A DNA stretch of 64,000 nucleotides from Caballeronia sordidicola (GCF_001544455.2 NZ_FCOC02000019.1:48668-112667), one strand, 5' to 3'. Positions 33,532 through 43,249 are shown, numbered from the stretch's first letter. Numbers and translations are program-made. Notes: generated by a model not told the origin, from the letters alone.

Positions 33532-35040
33532 ATGAAAGATCTGGGTGAACTGGCAGCCTCGCTGCGCTTACCGTCCGAACCGGTGCGTACGCCGATGTTC
33601 ATTGACGGCAAGGACTATTCGGGCTCAGATAGCGAATGGGTAACGCGCAAGAGTCCGGGGCATGGCGTGCCGGTGACGGCCACGACGCGGGCATCGAAGC
33701 GTGACCTGGATGTCGCCGTCGCCGCCGCGCGGCGTGCATTCGACGACGGCCGCTGGTCGCGGCTGTCGGGCGAGGCGCGTGCAGCGGTGCTGCTGAAAAC
33801 GGCGCAACTGATTCGCGACAACGTGGAGACGCTGGCGTATCTCGAGACCCTCGAAAGCGGCAAGCCCATCGGCCAGTCGCGCGGCGAAGTCACTGCGGCG
33901 GCAGGGATCTGGGAATATGCGGCGGGGCTTGCCCGCGTCGTGCATGGCGACTCGCACGACACGCTCGGCCCCGACATGTTCGGTCTGGTCGTGCGGCAAC
34001 CGGTCGGCGTGGTGGGCATCGTTACACCGTGGAATTTCCCGTTCTTCATTCTTTCGGAACGTTTGCCGTTTGCCTTGGCTGCGGGATGCACGGTGGTCGT
34101 CAAGCCCGCGGAACTGACGTCGACCACGACGCTCAAGCTCGCCGCGTTGCTCACCGAGGCAGGCCTGCCCGATGGCGTGGTCAACGTGGTGACGGGGCTC
34201 GGTTCGGTGGTCGGCCAGGCACTCGCCGAACACATGGACGTCGACATGATTTCATTCACCGGCTCGACGCCCGTGGGCCGCTCGGTGCTCGCGGCCGCTG
34301 GCGGCAACATGAAAAAGGTCGGGCTGGAACTGGGCGGCAAGAATCCGCAGATCGTCTTCGCCGATGCCGATCTCGACGATGCCGCCGATGCCATCGCCTT
34401 CGGCATCGCTTTCAACGCGGGGCAGTGCTGCGTGTCGGGTAGCCGCCTCGTCGTTCACCGCTCGGTCGAAGAAGAACTGGTCGAACGCGTGAAGGCGGTA
34501 CTTGGAAAGGTGCGTGTCGGCGATCCGCTCGACGCGTCCAACCACGTCGGCGCCATCGTCGAAGCGCGGCAGTTCGACAAGATTCGCGGCTTCATCGACG
34601 CCGGCACGCGCGATGGTGCGCAACTCGTCTGCGGCGGCACTTCCAGCAATGAAGGCGAGCGCTTCTTTATTCAGCCGACGGTGTTCCGCAACGTGCATCC
34701 GTGCAGCACACTCGCCCAGGAAGAAATTTTTGGGCCGGTGCTCTCGGTCACCGCCTTCGATACCTTCGAGCAGGCCATCCAGTTGGCGAATGGCGTGCCG
34801 TACGGCCTCGCGGCAAGCATCTGGACTCGCGACCTGCAAGGCGCATTCAAGAGCTTGCTCGAGGTGCAGGCCGGGCGCATCTGGATCAACTGCACGATCA
34901 CGGGCGGTCCCGAACTGCCGATCGGCGGTGTCAAGCAATCGGGCATCGGTCGCGAGACGGGGCGCTATGGCGTCGAGGAGTACACGGAACTCAAGTCCGT
35001 GCATGTTCAACTCGGCAACCGGCCACGCTGGATCGCGTAA
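33532..35040 (+). CDS. NAD-dependent aldehyde dehydrogenase
   Basis: A 502-residue ALDH. The ATG at 33532 is preceded by GGAGGCAGGA; the frame is open further upstream but without homology. The motifs are VTPWNFPFFILSERLPFALA, KPAELTS, the general base in LELGGKNPQIVF, and the catalytic cysteine in NAGQCCVSGSRL. It likely oxidises the aldehyde formed by the GMC oxidoreductase encoded immediately downstream. First gene of the long rightward unit that runs through the first ABC importer to the AroE-like gene. Confidence 0.92.
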   Translation: MKDLGELAASLRLPSEPVRTPMFIDGKDYSGSDSEWVTRKSPGHGVPVTATTRASKRDLDVAVAAARRAFDDGRWSRLSGEARAAVLLKTAQLIRDNVETLAYLETLESGKPIGQSRGEVTAAAGIWEYAAGLARVVHGDSHDTLGPDMFGLVVRQPVGVVGIVTPWNFPFFILSERLPFALAAGCTVVVKPAELTSTTTLKLAALLTEAGLPDGVVNVVTGLGSVVGQALAEHMDVDMISFTGSTPVGRSVLAAAGGNMKKVGLELGGKNPQIVFADADLDDAADAIAFGIAFNAGQCCVSGSRLVVHRSVEEELVERVKAVLGKVRVGDPLDASNHVGAIVEARQFDKIRGFIDAGTRDGAQLVCGGTSSNEGERFFIQPTVFRNVHPCSTLAQEEIFGPVLSVTAFDTFEQAIQLANGVPYGLAASIWTRDLQGAFKSLLEVQAGRIWINCTITGGPELPIGGVKQSGIGRETGRYGVEEYTELKSVHVQLGNRPRWIA

Positions 35041-35135
35041 GGCCATTTTTCAACGAAAGCGGTCGCTGAGAACCGCGCGCAACGGTTGGGCCACACGGAA
35101 ATGCGCGGCCGCGGAACGCAGAATCGGAGACAGCA

Positions 35136-36809
35136 ATGTATGACTATGTGATCGTGGGTGGTGGCCCGGCAGGCTGCGCGTTGGCAGCACGTCTGAGTGA
35201 AGACGCAAGCAACCGGGTACTGTTGCTCGAGGCCGGTCCCGCTGATACGAATCCCTACATCCATATGCCCGTCGGCTTCTTCAAGATGACGGGTGGCCCG
35301 TTGACATGGGGCTATCGCACCGCGGCGGCAGCCGAGACACAACGCCGCCAGATTCCGTTCGCGCAGGGCCGTGTGCTCGGTGGCGGCAGTTCGATCAATG
35401 CGATGGTTTATACGCGCGGCCAGCCGTCCGATTACGACGCCTGGGAGCGCGACGGTTGCACAGGCTGGGGCTTTCGCGACGGCGTGCTGCCCTATCTGCG
35501 TCGGATGGAAGACAACGAGCGCCTGTGCAACGAGTATCACGGCGTCGGCGGTCCGCTCGGCGTGTCCGACCTCATCACCGTCAATGAACTCACCAAGGCT
35601 TTCGTCCGCGCGGGTCAGGAAGCCGGCCTGCCGTACAACAGCGACTTCAACGGCGCGCAACAGGAAGGCGTCGGCGTGTATCAGGTCACGCAGCGCAATG
35701 GGCGGCGTTGCAGTGCCGCAGTGGGCTATCTTCGGGACGCGCGCGCTCGCAGCAACCTGACGGTGAAGACGAATTGCCTGGTGTCACGCATCGTGATCGA
35801 GAAGGGGCGCGCGGTGGGTGTCGAGTTCGCCGACCAGCACTCGCGGACGAACGTTGTCGTTGCGCGGGCCGAGCGCGAAGTGATCGTGACGGCGGGTGCG
35901 ATCGGTTCTCCCAAGTTACTGATGCTCTCCGGCATTGGCCGACCCGCGGCCTTGGAGCGCGCGGGCGTCAAGCCGTTGCATTCGCTCAATGGCGTCGGTG
36001 AGAACCTGCAGGATCATTTCGACATTGATATCGTGTACGAGCTCAACGGCCACTATAGCCTCGACAAGTACGCGAAGAAGCACATGATGCTGCTCGCCGG
36101 CCTCGAATACAAAATCTTCAACAAGGGTCCGGTCACGTCGAACATCGCCGAGGGCGGGGCGTTCTGGTATTCCGATAGCAGCGTGCCGACGCCCGATCTG
36201 CAGTTCCACTTCCTGCCTGGAGCCGGCGTCGAGGCCGGCGTGCCGCCTGTTCCGTCAGGTTCGGGTTGCACGCTCAATTCATATTTCCTGCGCCCGAGAA
36301 GCCGTGGCAGCGTAATGCTGCACAGCGCGGACCCCGCCGATGCGCCCGTCATCGACCCCGCTTATATCCGCGATCCCTATGACCTGAAGGTCGCTGTGGA
36401 AGGCATTCGTCAAAGCCGCGAAATCATGACGCAGAACGCGCTGCGCAAGTTCATCAAAAGCGAACACTTCCCTGGCGGCACTGTGCGCACGCAGACGCAA
36501 TACGAAGAGTACGCGCAGCAATACGGGCGCACCGGGTATCACCCGGTTGGTACCTGCAAGATGGGTGTGGACGACATGTCCGTGGTCGATCCGCAGTTGC
36601 GGGTACACGGCATCGAAGGTCTGCGCGTCGCGGATTCATCCGTCATGCCACGCATCGTCAGTTCGAACACCAATGCGCCGACACTGATGATCGCGGAGAA
36701 AGCGTCGGACCTGATTCGCGGGCGCGTAGTGGCGCAGGCGCCGGCGGCAGGCCAGTTGGCCAGCTATTCCGGCCGGGCAGTGCCCGTTGCCGCCGCGACG
36801 CTGGCGTAG
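35136..36809 (+). CDS. GMC-family FAD oxidoreductase (choline-dehydrogenase-like)
   Basis: A 557-residue GMC oxidoreductase that oxidises a primary or ring alcohol. It begins with YDYVIVGGGPAGCALAARLS (FAD GxGxxG), has the GMC signature GRVLGGGSSINAMVYTRGQP, and ends with the catalytic histidine in YHPVGTCKMG and DSSVMP. CGGAGACAG precedes the ATG. No signal peptide, so cytoplasmic. Relatives oxidise choline, aliphatic or aryl alcohols, and also the 3-hydroxyl of glycosides. With the ALDH it forms an alcohol-to-acid pair. Confidence 0.92.
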   Translation: MYDYVIVGGGPAGCALAARLSEDASNRVLLLEAGPADTNPYIHMPVGFFKMTGGPLTWGYRTAAAAETQRRQIPFAQGRVLGGGSSINAMVYTRGQPSDYDAWERDGCTGWGFRDGVLPYLRRMEDNERLCNEYHGVGGPLGVSDLITVNELTKAFVRAGQEAGLPYNSDFNGAQQEGVGVYQVTQRNGRRCSAAVGYLRDARARSNLTVKTNCLVSRIVIEKGRAVGVEFADQHSRTNVVVARAEREVIVTAGAIGSPKLLMLSGIGRPAALERAGVKPLHSLNGVGENLQDHFDIDIVYELNGHYSLDKYAKKHMMLLAGLEYKIFNKGPVTSNIAEGGAFWYSDSSVPTPDLQFHFLPGAGVEAGVPPVPSGSGCTLNSYFLRPRSRGSVMLHSADPADAPVIDPAYIRDPYDLKVAVEGIRQSREIMTQNALRKFIKSEHFPGGTVRTQTQYEEYAQQYGRTGYHPVGTCKMGVDDMSVVDPQLRVHGIEGLRVADSSVMPRIVSSNTNAPTLMIAEKASDLIRGRVVAQAPAAGQLASYSGRAVPVAAATLA

Positions 36810-36899
36810 GGTTGGGCCGCACGGCCTGAGAGGGAGAGTTCTGGTATCGAACTCCATAACAATGAGTAACTATCTATATATTTATTGGAAGGAGACATC

Positions 36900-37979
36900 A
36901 TGTCCAAACACGATCAACACTCGGCTCTTTCACGCCGTGACTTCATCAAGCTCGGTGCAGGGGCGGCTTTTGCCATGGTTGGCAGCAGTGTTTCGGGTTT
37001 ATCGCTCGGTGCGGGCCAGACCACCCTGGCCTGCTCGTTCCGGTCGCTAACGAACCCGTATCACGCGGCCTTCAACAAGGGCGCGCAAAGCTTCGCGGCA
37101 AGCGTCGGCTTGCCATATGTGCCGCTCACCACTGAAGGAAGCTCCGAGAAAGGCATCGCGGATATTCGCGCACTGCTGCAACGAACGGGCGGCAATCTCG
37201 TGCTCAACGTCGATCCGAATGATTCCGCCGATGCGCGCGTGATCGTCGAGGCCTGCTCGAAAGCGGGCGCGTTCGTCACGACTATCTGGAACAAGCCGAA
37301 GGATCTGCATCCGTGGGACGTGAACCCGAACTATGTAGCCCATCTTTCCTATGACGGCGTCGCGTACGGTGAAGAAACCGCCACGCAGCTGTTCAAGCAG
37401 ATGGGCGGCAAGGGAGGCGTCGTCGCGCTTGGCGGCATTTTCAGCAACGTGCCGGCGATCGAGCGTAAGGCCGGGCTCGACGCAGCGCTGAAGAAGTTTC
37501 CTGGCATCCAGCTGCTCGATTTCCAGGTCGCGGACTGGAACTCGCAAAAGGCGTTTCCGATCATGCAGGCGTGGATGACGCGATTCAACTCGAAGATCAA
37601 AGGCGTGTGGGCCGCGAACGACGACATGGCGCTTGGCGCGATCGAGGCACTGCGCGCCGAAGGTCTCGCAGGCCAGATGCCCGTGACGGGCATGGACGGC
37701 ACGCCACCCGGTCTGAGCGCGATCAAGGCCGGTGAGCTGGTCGCTTCCGTCGACTGGGATCCGTACTGGCTGGGTGGCATCGGTCTCGCAATGGGTCTCC
37801 AGGCGAAGGAGAAAAAGATCGCCGTGGCAGCGCTGCCTAAAGACCGGCGCGAGTCCTATTGCAAGGCAACGTTCGTGACCAAGGCGAATGTCCAGGACGT
37901 GCTGAAGCGCGCGGCTGCGCCTGGCGGTGATTGGAACAATCTCTATGCCCGCGTCGCGGGTCCAGTGGTGTATCGATGA
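36900..37979 (+). CDS. ABC importer substrate-binding protein (ribose type), Tat signal
   Basis: A 359-residue periplasmic sugar-binding protein. The ATG at 36900 follows AAGGAGACATC; an upstream in-frame ATG (36885) is less likely. The N-terminus has a twin-arginine motif (SRRDFIKLG) and a hydrophobic h-region, so export is probably by Tat, unusual for this family, which mostly uses Sec. Binding-fold blocks: SFRSLTNPYHAAFNKGAQSF, GVWAANDDMALGAIEAL, VTGMDGTPPGLSAIKAGEL. Its stop overlaps the permease start (ATGA). Confidence 0.88.
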   Translation: MSKHDQHSALSRRDFIKLGAGAAFAMVGSSVSGLSLGAGQTTLACSFRSLTNPYHAAFNKGAQSFAASVGLPYVPLTTEGSSEKGIADIRALLQRTGGNLVLNVDPNDSADARVIVEACSKAGAFVTTIWNKPKDLHPWDVNPNYVAHLSYDGVAYGEETATQLFKQMGGKGGVVALGGIFSNVPAIERKAGLDAALKKFPGIQLLDFQVADWNSQKAFPIMQAWMTRFNSKIKGVWAANDDMALGAIEALRAEGLAGQMPVTGMDGTPPGLSAIKAGELVASVDWDPYWLGGIGLAMGLQAKEKKIAVAALPKDRRESYCKATFVTKANVQDVLKRAAAPGGDWNNLYARVAGPVVYR

Positions 37980-38995
37980 ACAAACTGACCGTAGCGCCCA
38001 CCCGGCAGGCCATGCCTACAAAAACAACCGGGACCCTGATCGTATCGAAGCAGGCATTAGTGCGACGATTTGCACCGCTCCTCGTGCTGGTGGCGCTCGG
38101 TCTTTGCATCGGCGCGTTGAACCGCGACTTCTTCGATCCGATGAATTTGTCGCGGATTGCGATAGGTGCAGCGATTCCTCTCACCATCGCACTCGGTGCC
38201 GCGTTCGTGATTCAGCTCGGCAGCATCGACCTGTCGGCCGAAGGCATCGTCGCGGTCGCAGCGATTGCGGTATCGATGCTGGTCGAGAACTCGTACAACG
38301 ACAACCACTTCGGGCTGTGGGTGCTGGCCGTGGCGATTGCCGCAGGTACCGCGCTGGGTCTTGCCAACGGCGTGCTGCACGTGTTTCTGCGCATTCCGTC
38401 GTTCATCACGACACTGGCGATCGGCTTCGTCGCAACGGGGATCGGTACGGCGTGGCTGTCGGGGAACACGATCCGTGTGAGCGACCCTTCGCTGCGCGCC
38501 ATCTCGATTACGCGCTATCTGGGTCTGCCTCTGTCGGTCTGGATCGCGATATCGATGCTCGGGATTGCGTGGTTTGTCTACAAACACACACTGCTCGGCC
38601 GACACACGCTCGCAATCGGTGGCGGGGAGGATCTCGCGCGGCTAAGTGGGGTGCGGGTATCGCGCGTGCGCATCGCGGTGTTCGCGCTGGCAGGCGCTTT
38701 CTATGGCGTGGCGGGCATCCTCGCTGTTGCGCAATACGGGCAGGGACACGCACGCATTGCCGATGGTCAGTTGTTCGTTGCGATTACCGCAATCGTAGTG
38801 GGCGGTACTTCGCTCGCAGGCGGCAATGGCAGCCCGATGAACACATTGATCGGCACGCTGATCGTAATTGTGCTCGGCAACGGCATGGTGCTGCTCGGTG
38901 TGCCTCCCTACGTGCAACAGGGCATCCAGGGTGTATTGATCATCGCGGCCGTGACCCTCGCGCTCAATCGCTCGCGCCGGCGCATCGTCAAATGA
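37976..38995 (+). CDS. ABC importer permease (ribose type), first subunit
   Basis: A 339-residue inner-membrane permease with about ten membrane segments. Starts in an ATGA overlap with the binding-protein gene. Family blocks: IALGAAFVIQLGSIDLSAEG, RIPSFITTLAIGFVATGIGT, HTLAIGGGEDLARLSGVRVS and TAIVVGGTSLAGGNGSPMN. With the second permease at 40520 it likely forms a heterodimeric channel; most ribose-type systems have one permease gene. Confidence 0.9.
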   Translation: MNKLTVAPTRQAMPTKTTGTLIVSKQALVRRFAPLLVLVALGLCIGALNRDFFDPMNLSRIAIGAAIPLTIALGAAFVIQLGSIDLSAEGIVAVAAIAVSMLVENSYNDNHFGLWVLAVAIAAGTALGLANGVLHVFLRIPSFITTLAIGFVATGIGTAWLSGNTIRVSDPSLRAISITRYLGLPLSVWIAISMLGIAWFVYKHTLLGRHTLAIGGGEDLARLSGVRVSRVRIAVFALAGAFYGVAGILAVAQYGQGHARIADGQLFVAITAIVVGGTSLAGGNGSPMNTLIGTLIVIVLGNGMVLLGVPPYVQQGIQGVLIIAAVTLALNRSRRRIVK

Positions 38996-39012
38996 GCGTG
39001 AGGAGAACAGAC

Positions 39013-40512
39013 ATGCTTTCACTGAAGAACGTCACCAAGCGCTTTCCTGGTGTGCTCGCCCTGGACGACGTATCGATTGAAGTCAGGCCGAATGAAATCG
39101 TCGGTCTGATTGGCGAAAACGGCGCGGGAAAATCCACGATGATGAAGCTCCTGACGGGCGCATACCGCCAGGACACGGGCGAGATCGAGCTTGGCGGCAA
39201 GCCGCTCGTGATCCGCAATCCGCGCGACGCGACGTCCAAGGGCATCGCGATGGTCTATCAGGAGCAATCGATCCTGCCGAATCTGACCGTCGCCGAGAAC
39301 CTGTTCCTCGGTCGCGAAGAAGACTTCGTCACCTTCGGCCGGATGAACTGGGCAAAGCTCAAGCGGGCCGCGAAGAAGGAACTCGCCACGGTTCATCTGG
39401 ACGTCGATCCGCTGACGCTGTGCGAGGACCTGTCGTTCGGTCAGCGACAGATGGTGGAACTCGCGCGAGCCTTGTCGCTTGCGAGCCGCACGGGCGGCAC
39501 GCCGATCATCCTGCTCGACGAGCCGACCTCTGTGCTCGAGGCCGGGGAGATCGACATCCTGTTCGGACTGGTGCGTGAACTCAAGTCGCGCGCGTCGTTC
39601 GTGTTCGTATCGCACCGGCTCGATGAACTGCTGTCGCTCAGCGACCGCGTGTATGTGATGAAAGATGGGAAGGTGGTGTCGGAGATGTCGTCGGGCAATG
39701 CGTCGGTGACGAAGCTCCACGAACTGATGGTCGGCCGGTCCCTGCACAGCGAGTACTACCGCGAGAACCTGCAAAAGCCTTGCCGCGCGGAGGTCGCACT
39801 GTCGGTGCGCCACGCGTCGCTGGGGCAGGTGCTCAACGACGTTTCCTTCGATGTCCATTGCGGCGAAGTGTTCGGCGTCGCGGGCGTGGTCGGGTCCGGG
39901 CGCGAGGAGCTGTGCCGGATCATTGCGGGGCTGGAAAAGCTCGACGCGGGGGAAGTGATGGTGGGTACGACCCGTCTGAAGCCGCAGGCCAATCATGCCG
40001 TCGCGCTTGGCATTGGGTACGTTCCGCGTGAGCGGAAGGTCGAAGGGCTCGTCACCCAGATGAGCGTCGCGCAAAACCTCACGCTGCCTCGCCTGAGCGC
40101 CGTCAGTCGTGGCGGCGTCGTGCGCAAGGCGAGCGAACGCGCGCTTGCCAACGAATGGATCCAGCGGCTACACATCAAGACGCCAGGACCTGATGCATCC
40201 TGCCGTAACCTGTCGGGCGGCAACCAGCAGAAGGTGGTGCTCGCGAAATGGCGTTTCGCAGGCAGCCGGATTCTCGTGCTCGATCATCCGACGCGCGGCC
40301 TCGATGTCGGTGCAAAGGAAGAGGTCTATCAACTCATCCGCGAACTGACAGCGGAGGGTGTCGCCGTCGTGCTGACGGGCGATACGCTCGAAGAGATTCT
40401 AGGGCTCAGCCATCGCGTGATGGTCATGCGAGACGGCCATGCCGAAAAGGTCCTGCCGTGCGAGGTCGGGCATAAGCCCTCGCAGGTCGAAATTGTCGAA
40501 CACATGGTCTGA
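39013..40512 (+). CDS. ABC importer ATPase (two nucleotide-binding domains)
   Basis: A 499-residue duplicated ATPase. Start at ATG 39013 with AGGAGAACAG upstream; ATG 38992, overlapping the permease stop, is an alternative. NBD1: GENGAGKSTMMK (Walker A), LSFGQRQMVELARAL (signature) and LLDEPTSVLE (Walker B with catalytic Glu). NBD2: degenerate Walker A (VVGSGREELCR), normal signature LSGGNQQKVVLAKW, but Walker B reads LVLDHPTRGLDVGA, with His where the other two importers here have Glu. Expected to power uptake through the flanking permeases. Confidence 0.9.
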   Translation: MLSLKNVTKRFPGVLALDDVSIEVRPNEIVGLIGENGAGKSTMMKLLTGAYRQDTGEIELGGKPLVIRNPRDATSKGIAMVYQEQSILPNLTVAENLFLGREEDFVTFGRMNWAKLKRAAKKELATVHLDVDPLTLCEDLSFGQRQMVELARALSLASRTGGTPIILLDEPTSVLEAGEIDILFGLVRELKSRASFVFVSHRLDELLSLSDRVYVMKDGKVVSEMSSGNASVTKLHELMVGRSLHSEYYRENLQKPCRAEVALSVRHASLGQVLNDVSFDVHCGEVFGVAGVVGSGREELCRIIAGLEKLDAGEVMVGTTRLKPQANHAVALGIGYVPRERKVEGLVTQMSVAQNLTLPRLSAVSRGGVVRKASERALANEWIQRLHIKTPGPDASCRNLSGGNQQKVVLAKWRFAGSRILVLDHPTRGLDVGAKEEVYQLIRELTAEGVAVVLTGDTLEEILGLSHRVMVMRDGHAEKVLPCEVGHKPSQVEIVEHMV

Positions 40513-40519
40513 GGTCAAC

Positions 40520-41479
40520 ATGCCACAACTGAACGCACTACTCGCGGCGAAGCTGCGCGACAACGCGCCCTTTTTCGCACTCATCGTGCTGTACGTGTTG
40601 ATTGAAATCGCGCAGCCGAGCTTTCTGGCACCTTCGACGCAACTCGGCTTGCTCGCCGACAGTTCGACGCTGTTCATCATGGCGGCCGGCACGACCTTTG
40701 TCGTGTTGCTCGGTAGCATCGACCTGTCGCTGCAATCCGTGGCGTCACTTGCGAGCGTGATCGTGGCGATGCTGCTGCCACGTTACGGAGCGATGGCTGC
40801 TGTCGTCGCACTCGCTGCGTCGTTTGGCATTGGCCTGCTTAGCGGCTTGATCCAGACCATGCTGCGCATTCCGTCCTTCATCGCGACGCTTGCGGTGGGC
40901 GGGATTGCGTCGGCGGCTGCGTTGACGCTCTCCGGTACGCGCTCCATCGCTATCAGCGACGAGATGCGCAACGCTTCGCTCGGCTGGACCACGGGCACTT
41001 CGTTCGGTGTGCCGCATGAAATCCTGCTTGGCGTCGCAGTGTTTGCGTTCTGTCTGTTTCTGCATCGATCGACGGTATTCGGCCGCCACGCTGACGCGAT
41101 CGGTGCCGGCGAGCCTGCGGCGATCGCTTCGGGTGTGCGCGTCTGGGTGACCAAATGCCTGGTGTTCGGCACGTCGTCTTTCTTTGCCGGGCTTGCGGGT
41201 GTCGTCATGGCAGGCCGGCTGGGCAGCGGTTCGCCAACGCTGGCAGATCAGTTCCTGCTTCCCGCCATCGCCGCAGTGATCGTCGGCGGGACGGCGCTGA
41301 CGGGTGGCGCGGGCGGAATCGGCAGGACCCTGGTGGGTGCGCTCCTCGTGTCGGTCGCGCGCGTGGGCATGACATTCGTTGGCATTAGCGTGTTCGCGCA
41401 GCAGATCGTGTTCGGACTGATCCTGATCGTCGCGGTGACGGTGGCGTTCGATCGTTCGAAGGTGCTGGTTATCAAGTGA
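40520..41479 (+). CDS. ABC importer permease (ribose type), second subunit
   Basis: A 319-residue permease starting at ATG 40520, seven bases after the ATPase stop. Blocks FVVLLGSIDLSLQSVASLAS, MLRIPSFIATLAVGGIASAA, FGRHADAIGAGEPAAIASGV and AVIVGGTALTGGAGGIGRT match the same family as the first permease but the sequences are clearly distinct. Likely the other half of a heterodimeric transmembrane channel. Confidence 0.9.
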   Translation: MPQLNALLAAKLRDNAPFFALIVLYVLIEIAQPSFLAPSTQLGLLADSSTLFIMAAGTTFVVLLGSIDLSLQSVASLASVIVAMLLPRYGAMAAVVALAASFGIGLLSGLIQTMLRIPSFIATLAVGGIASAAALTLSGTRSIAISDEMRNASLGWTTGTSFGVPHEILLGVAVFAFCLFLHRSTVFGRHADAIGAGEPAAIASGVRVWVTKCLVFGTSSFFAGLAGVVMAGRLGSGSPTLADQFLLPAIAAVIVGGTALTGGAGGIGRTLVGALLVSVARVGMTFVGISVFAQQIVFGLILIVAVTVAFDRSKVLVIK

Positions 41480-41531
41480 GATTCGACCCGGCCCGTTGCG
41501 CGCCGGCTCTTGTTGAAGGAAGAGGTTGCAC

Positions 41532-42281
41532 ATGAAAATTCTGGTCACGGTCAAAAGAGTGGTCGATTACAACGTCAAGGTTCGCGTGAAGTCGGATGGA
41601 AGCGGCGTCGATATCGCGAACGTGAAGATGTCGATGAATCCGTTCGACGAGATCGCCGTTGAAGAAGCGGTTCGCCTGAAGGAAGCGGGCGTGGCGACGG
41701 AAGTCGTTGCGGTGTCGTGCGGCGCGACGCAGTGTCAGGAGACGCTGCGCACGGCGCTAGCCATTGGAGCGGATCGCGGGATTCTCGTTGAGTCGACGGA
41801 AGAATTGCAGCCACTCGCGGTCGCGAAGATTCTCAAGGCGCTTGTCGACAAGGAACAGCCGCAACTGGTGATTCTCGGCAAGCAGGCCATCGACAACGAT
41901 TCGAATCAGACGGGTCAAATGCTGGCCGCGTTGGCTGGCTTGCCGCAGGCGACGTTTGCATCGAAGGTCGTGGTTGCGGACGGCAAAGCTACGGTGTCGC
42001 GTGAAGTCGATGGCGGCGCGGAAACGCTCTCGCTCAAGCTGCCTGCAGTCGTCACCACTGATCTGCGTCTGAATGAGCCGCGCTACGTTACGCTGCCGAA
42101 CATCATGAAGGCGAAGAAGAAGCCATTGGAGACGCTGAAACCTGCCGATCTCGGCGTCGATGTCGCACCGCGCCTGAAGACGGTGAAAGTCGCCGAGCCG
42201 CCGAAGCGCTCCGCCGGCGTGATGGTGCCGGACGTGAAGGCGCTGGTCGAGAAGCTCAGGAACGAAGCCAAAGTACTCTAA
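41532..42281 (+). CDS. etfB: Electron transfer flavoprotein beta subunit
   Basis: A 249-residue EtfB carrying AMP and part of the FAD site. The ATG at 41532 is used; an in-frame TTG six bases upstream is less likely. KILVTVKRVVDYNVKVRVKS at the N-terminus, AVEEAVRLKEAG, LVILGKQAIDNDSNQTGQML and the recognition-loop region LPNIMKAKKKPLETL are typical. Follows the second permease by 52 bases and precedes etfA by 11. A dedicated EtfBA inside a catabolic operon indicates that the acyl-CoA dehydrogenase at 29696 is a main pathway step. Confidence 0.95.
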   Translation: MKILVTVKRVVDYNVKVRVKSDGSGVDIANVKMSMNPFDEIAVEEAVRLKEAGVATEVVAVSCGATQCQETLRTALAIGADRGILVESTEELQPLAVAKILKALVDKEQPQLVILGKQAIDNDSNQTGQMLAALAGLPQATFASKVVVADGKATVSREVDGGAETLSLKLPAVVTTDLRLNEPRYVTLPNIMKAKKKPLETLKPADLGVDVAPRLKTVKVAEPPKRSAGVMVPDVKALVEKLRNEAKVL

Positions 42282-42292
42282 GGACGGTTGAA

Positions 42293-43225
42293 ATGACGAT
42301 TCTGGTAATTGCAGAACACGACAACGCATCGATCAAGGCCGCAACGCTGAACACGGTTGCCGCTGCGTCGAAGATCGGCGGTGATATTCACGTGCTGGTT
42401 GCGGGTTGGAATGCGCAGGGCGCAGCCGACGTCGCCGCGAAGATCGCGGGCGTTTCCAAAGTGCTGCTCGCCGACGCGCCGCAACTCGCCGACGGACTGG
42501 CTGAGAACATCGAAGGCACGGTGCTGAATATCGCGAGGGACTATTCGCATATCTTGGCGCCCGCTACCGCTTACGGCAAGAATATCGCGCCGCGCATTGC
42601 GGCGCATCTCGACGTCGCGCAAGTCAGCGACATCACGGCTGTGGATAGCGCCGATACATTCGAGCGCCCCATCTACGCTGGCAACGCGATCGCGACAGTG
42701 CAATCGGGCGATCCCGTCAAGGTCATCACCGTGCGTACGACGGGCTTCGATCCCGTGGCGACCGAAGGCGGCAGCGCGTCGATCGAGAAAATCCAAGCCG
42801 CTGCGGACGCTGGAATGTCCGCGTTCGTGAACCGCGAATTGACCAAGCTCGACCGGCCGGAACTGACATCGGCTTCCGTCATCGTGTCGGGTGGCCGTGG
42901 ACTGGGGAACGGCGAGAACTACACGAAGGTGCTCGAACCCCTGGCGGACAAACTCGGTGCGGCGTTGGGCGCGTCGCGTGCCGCCGTAGATGCGGGCTTC
43001 GTTCCGAATGACTATCAGGTCGGCCAGACGGGCAAGATCGTCGCGCCGCAGTTGTACGTGGCCGTCGGCATTTCCGGCGCGATCCAGCATCTGGCCGGCA
43101 TGAAAGACAGCAAGGTCATCGTCGCCATCAACAAGGATCCAGAAGCGCCGATCTTCAGCGTCGCCGACTATGGTCTGGCTCAGGATCTGTTCGAAGCCGT
43201 GCCAGAGTTGACGGCGCTTATCTGA
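42293..43225 (+). CDS. etfA: Electron transfer flavoprotein alpha subunit
   Basis: A 310-residue EtfA. Starts with TILVIAEHDNASIKAATLNT, and the C-terminal FAD-binding signature is complete: GQTGKIVAPQLYVAVGISGA, IQHLAGMKDSKVIVAINKDP, APIFSVADYGL. Transfers electrons from acyl-CoA dehydrogenase to ETF-quinone oxidoreductase. The only ETF-QO sequence in the window is the chimera at 16908, which lacks its iron-sulfur domain. Confidence 0.95.
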   Translation: MTILVIAEHDNASIKAATLNTVAAASKIGGDIHVLVAGWNAQGAADVAAKIAGVSKVLLADAPQLADGLAENIEGTVLNIARDYSHILAPATAYGKNIAPRIAAHLDVAQVSDITAVDSADTFERPIYAGNAIATVQSGDPVKVITVRTTGFDPVATEGGSASIEKIQAAADAGMSAFVNRELTKLDRPELTSASVIVSGGRGLGNGENYTKVLEPLADKLGAALGASRAAVDAGFVPNDYQVGQTGKIVAPQLYVAVGISGAIQHLAGMKDSKVIVAINKDPEAPIFSVADYGLAQDLFEAVPELTALI

Positions 43226-43249
43226 AGTAGCTTCGTAGAGGACGTACCG

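Noticed and set aside
39019..40074. 351-codon minus-strand frame opposite the ATPase gene
   Set aside because: Antisense shadow rich in His/Arg/Leu, produced by high third-position GC.
37927..40512. 861-codon open frame spanning permease and ATPase genes
   Set aside because: Only its second half (from ~39013) is the ATPase; the first ~355 codons are a shadow of the permease gene in another frame, with arginine-rich nonsense sequence.
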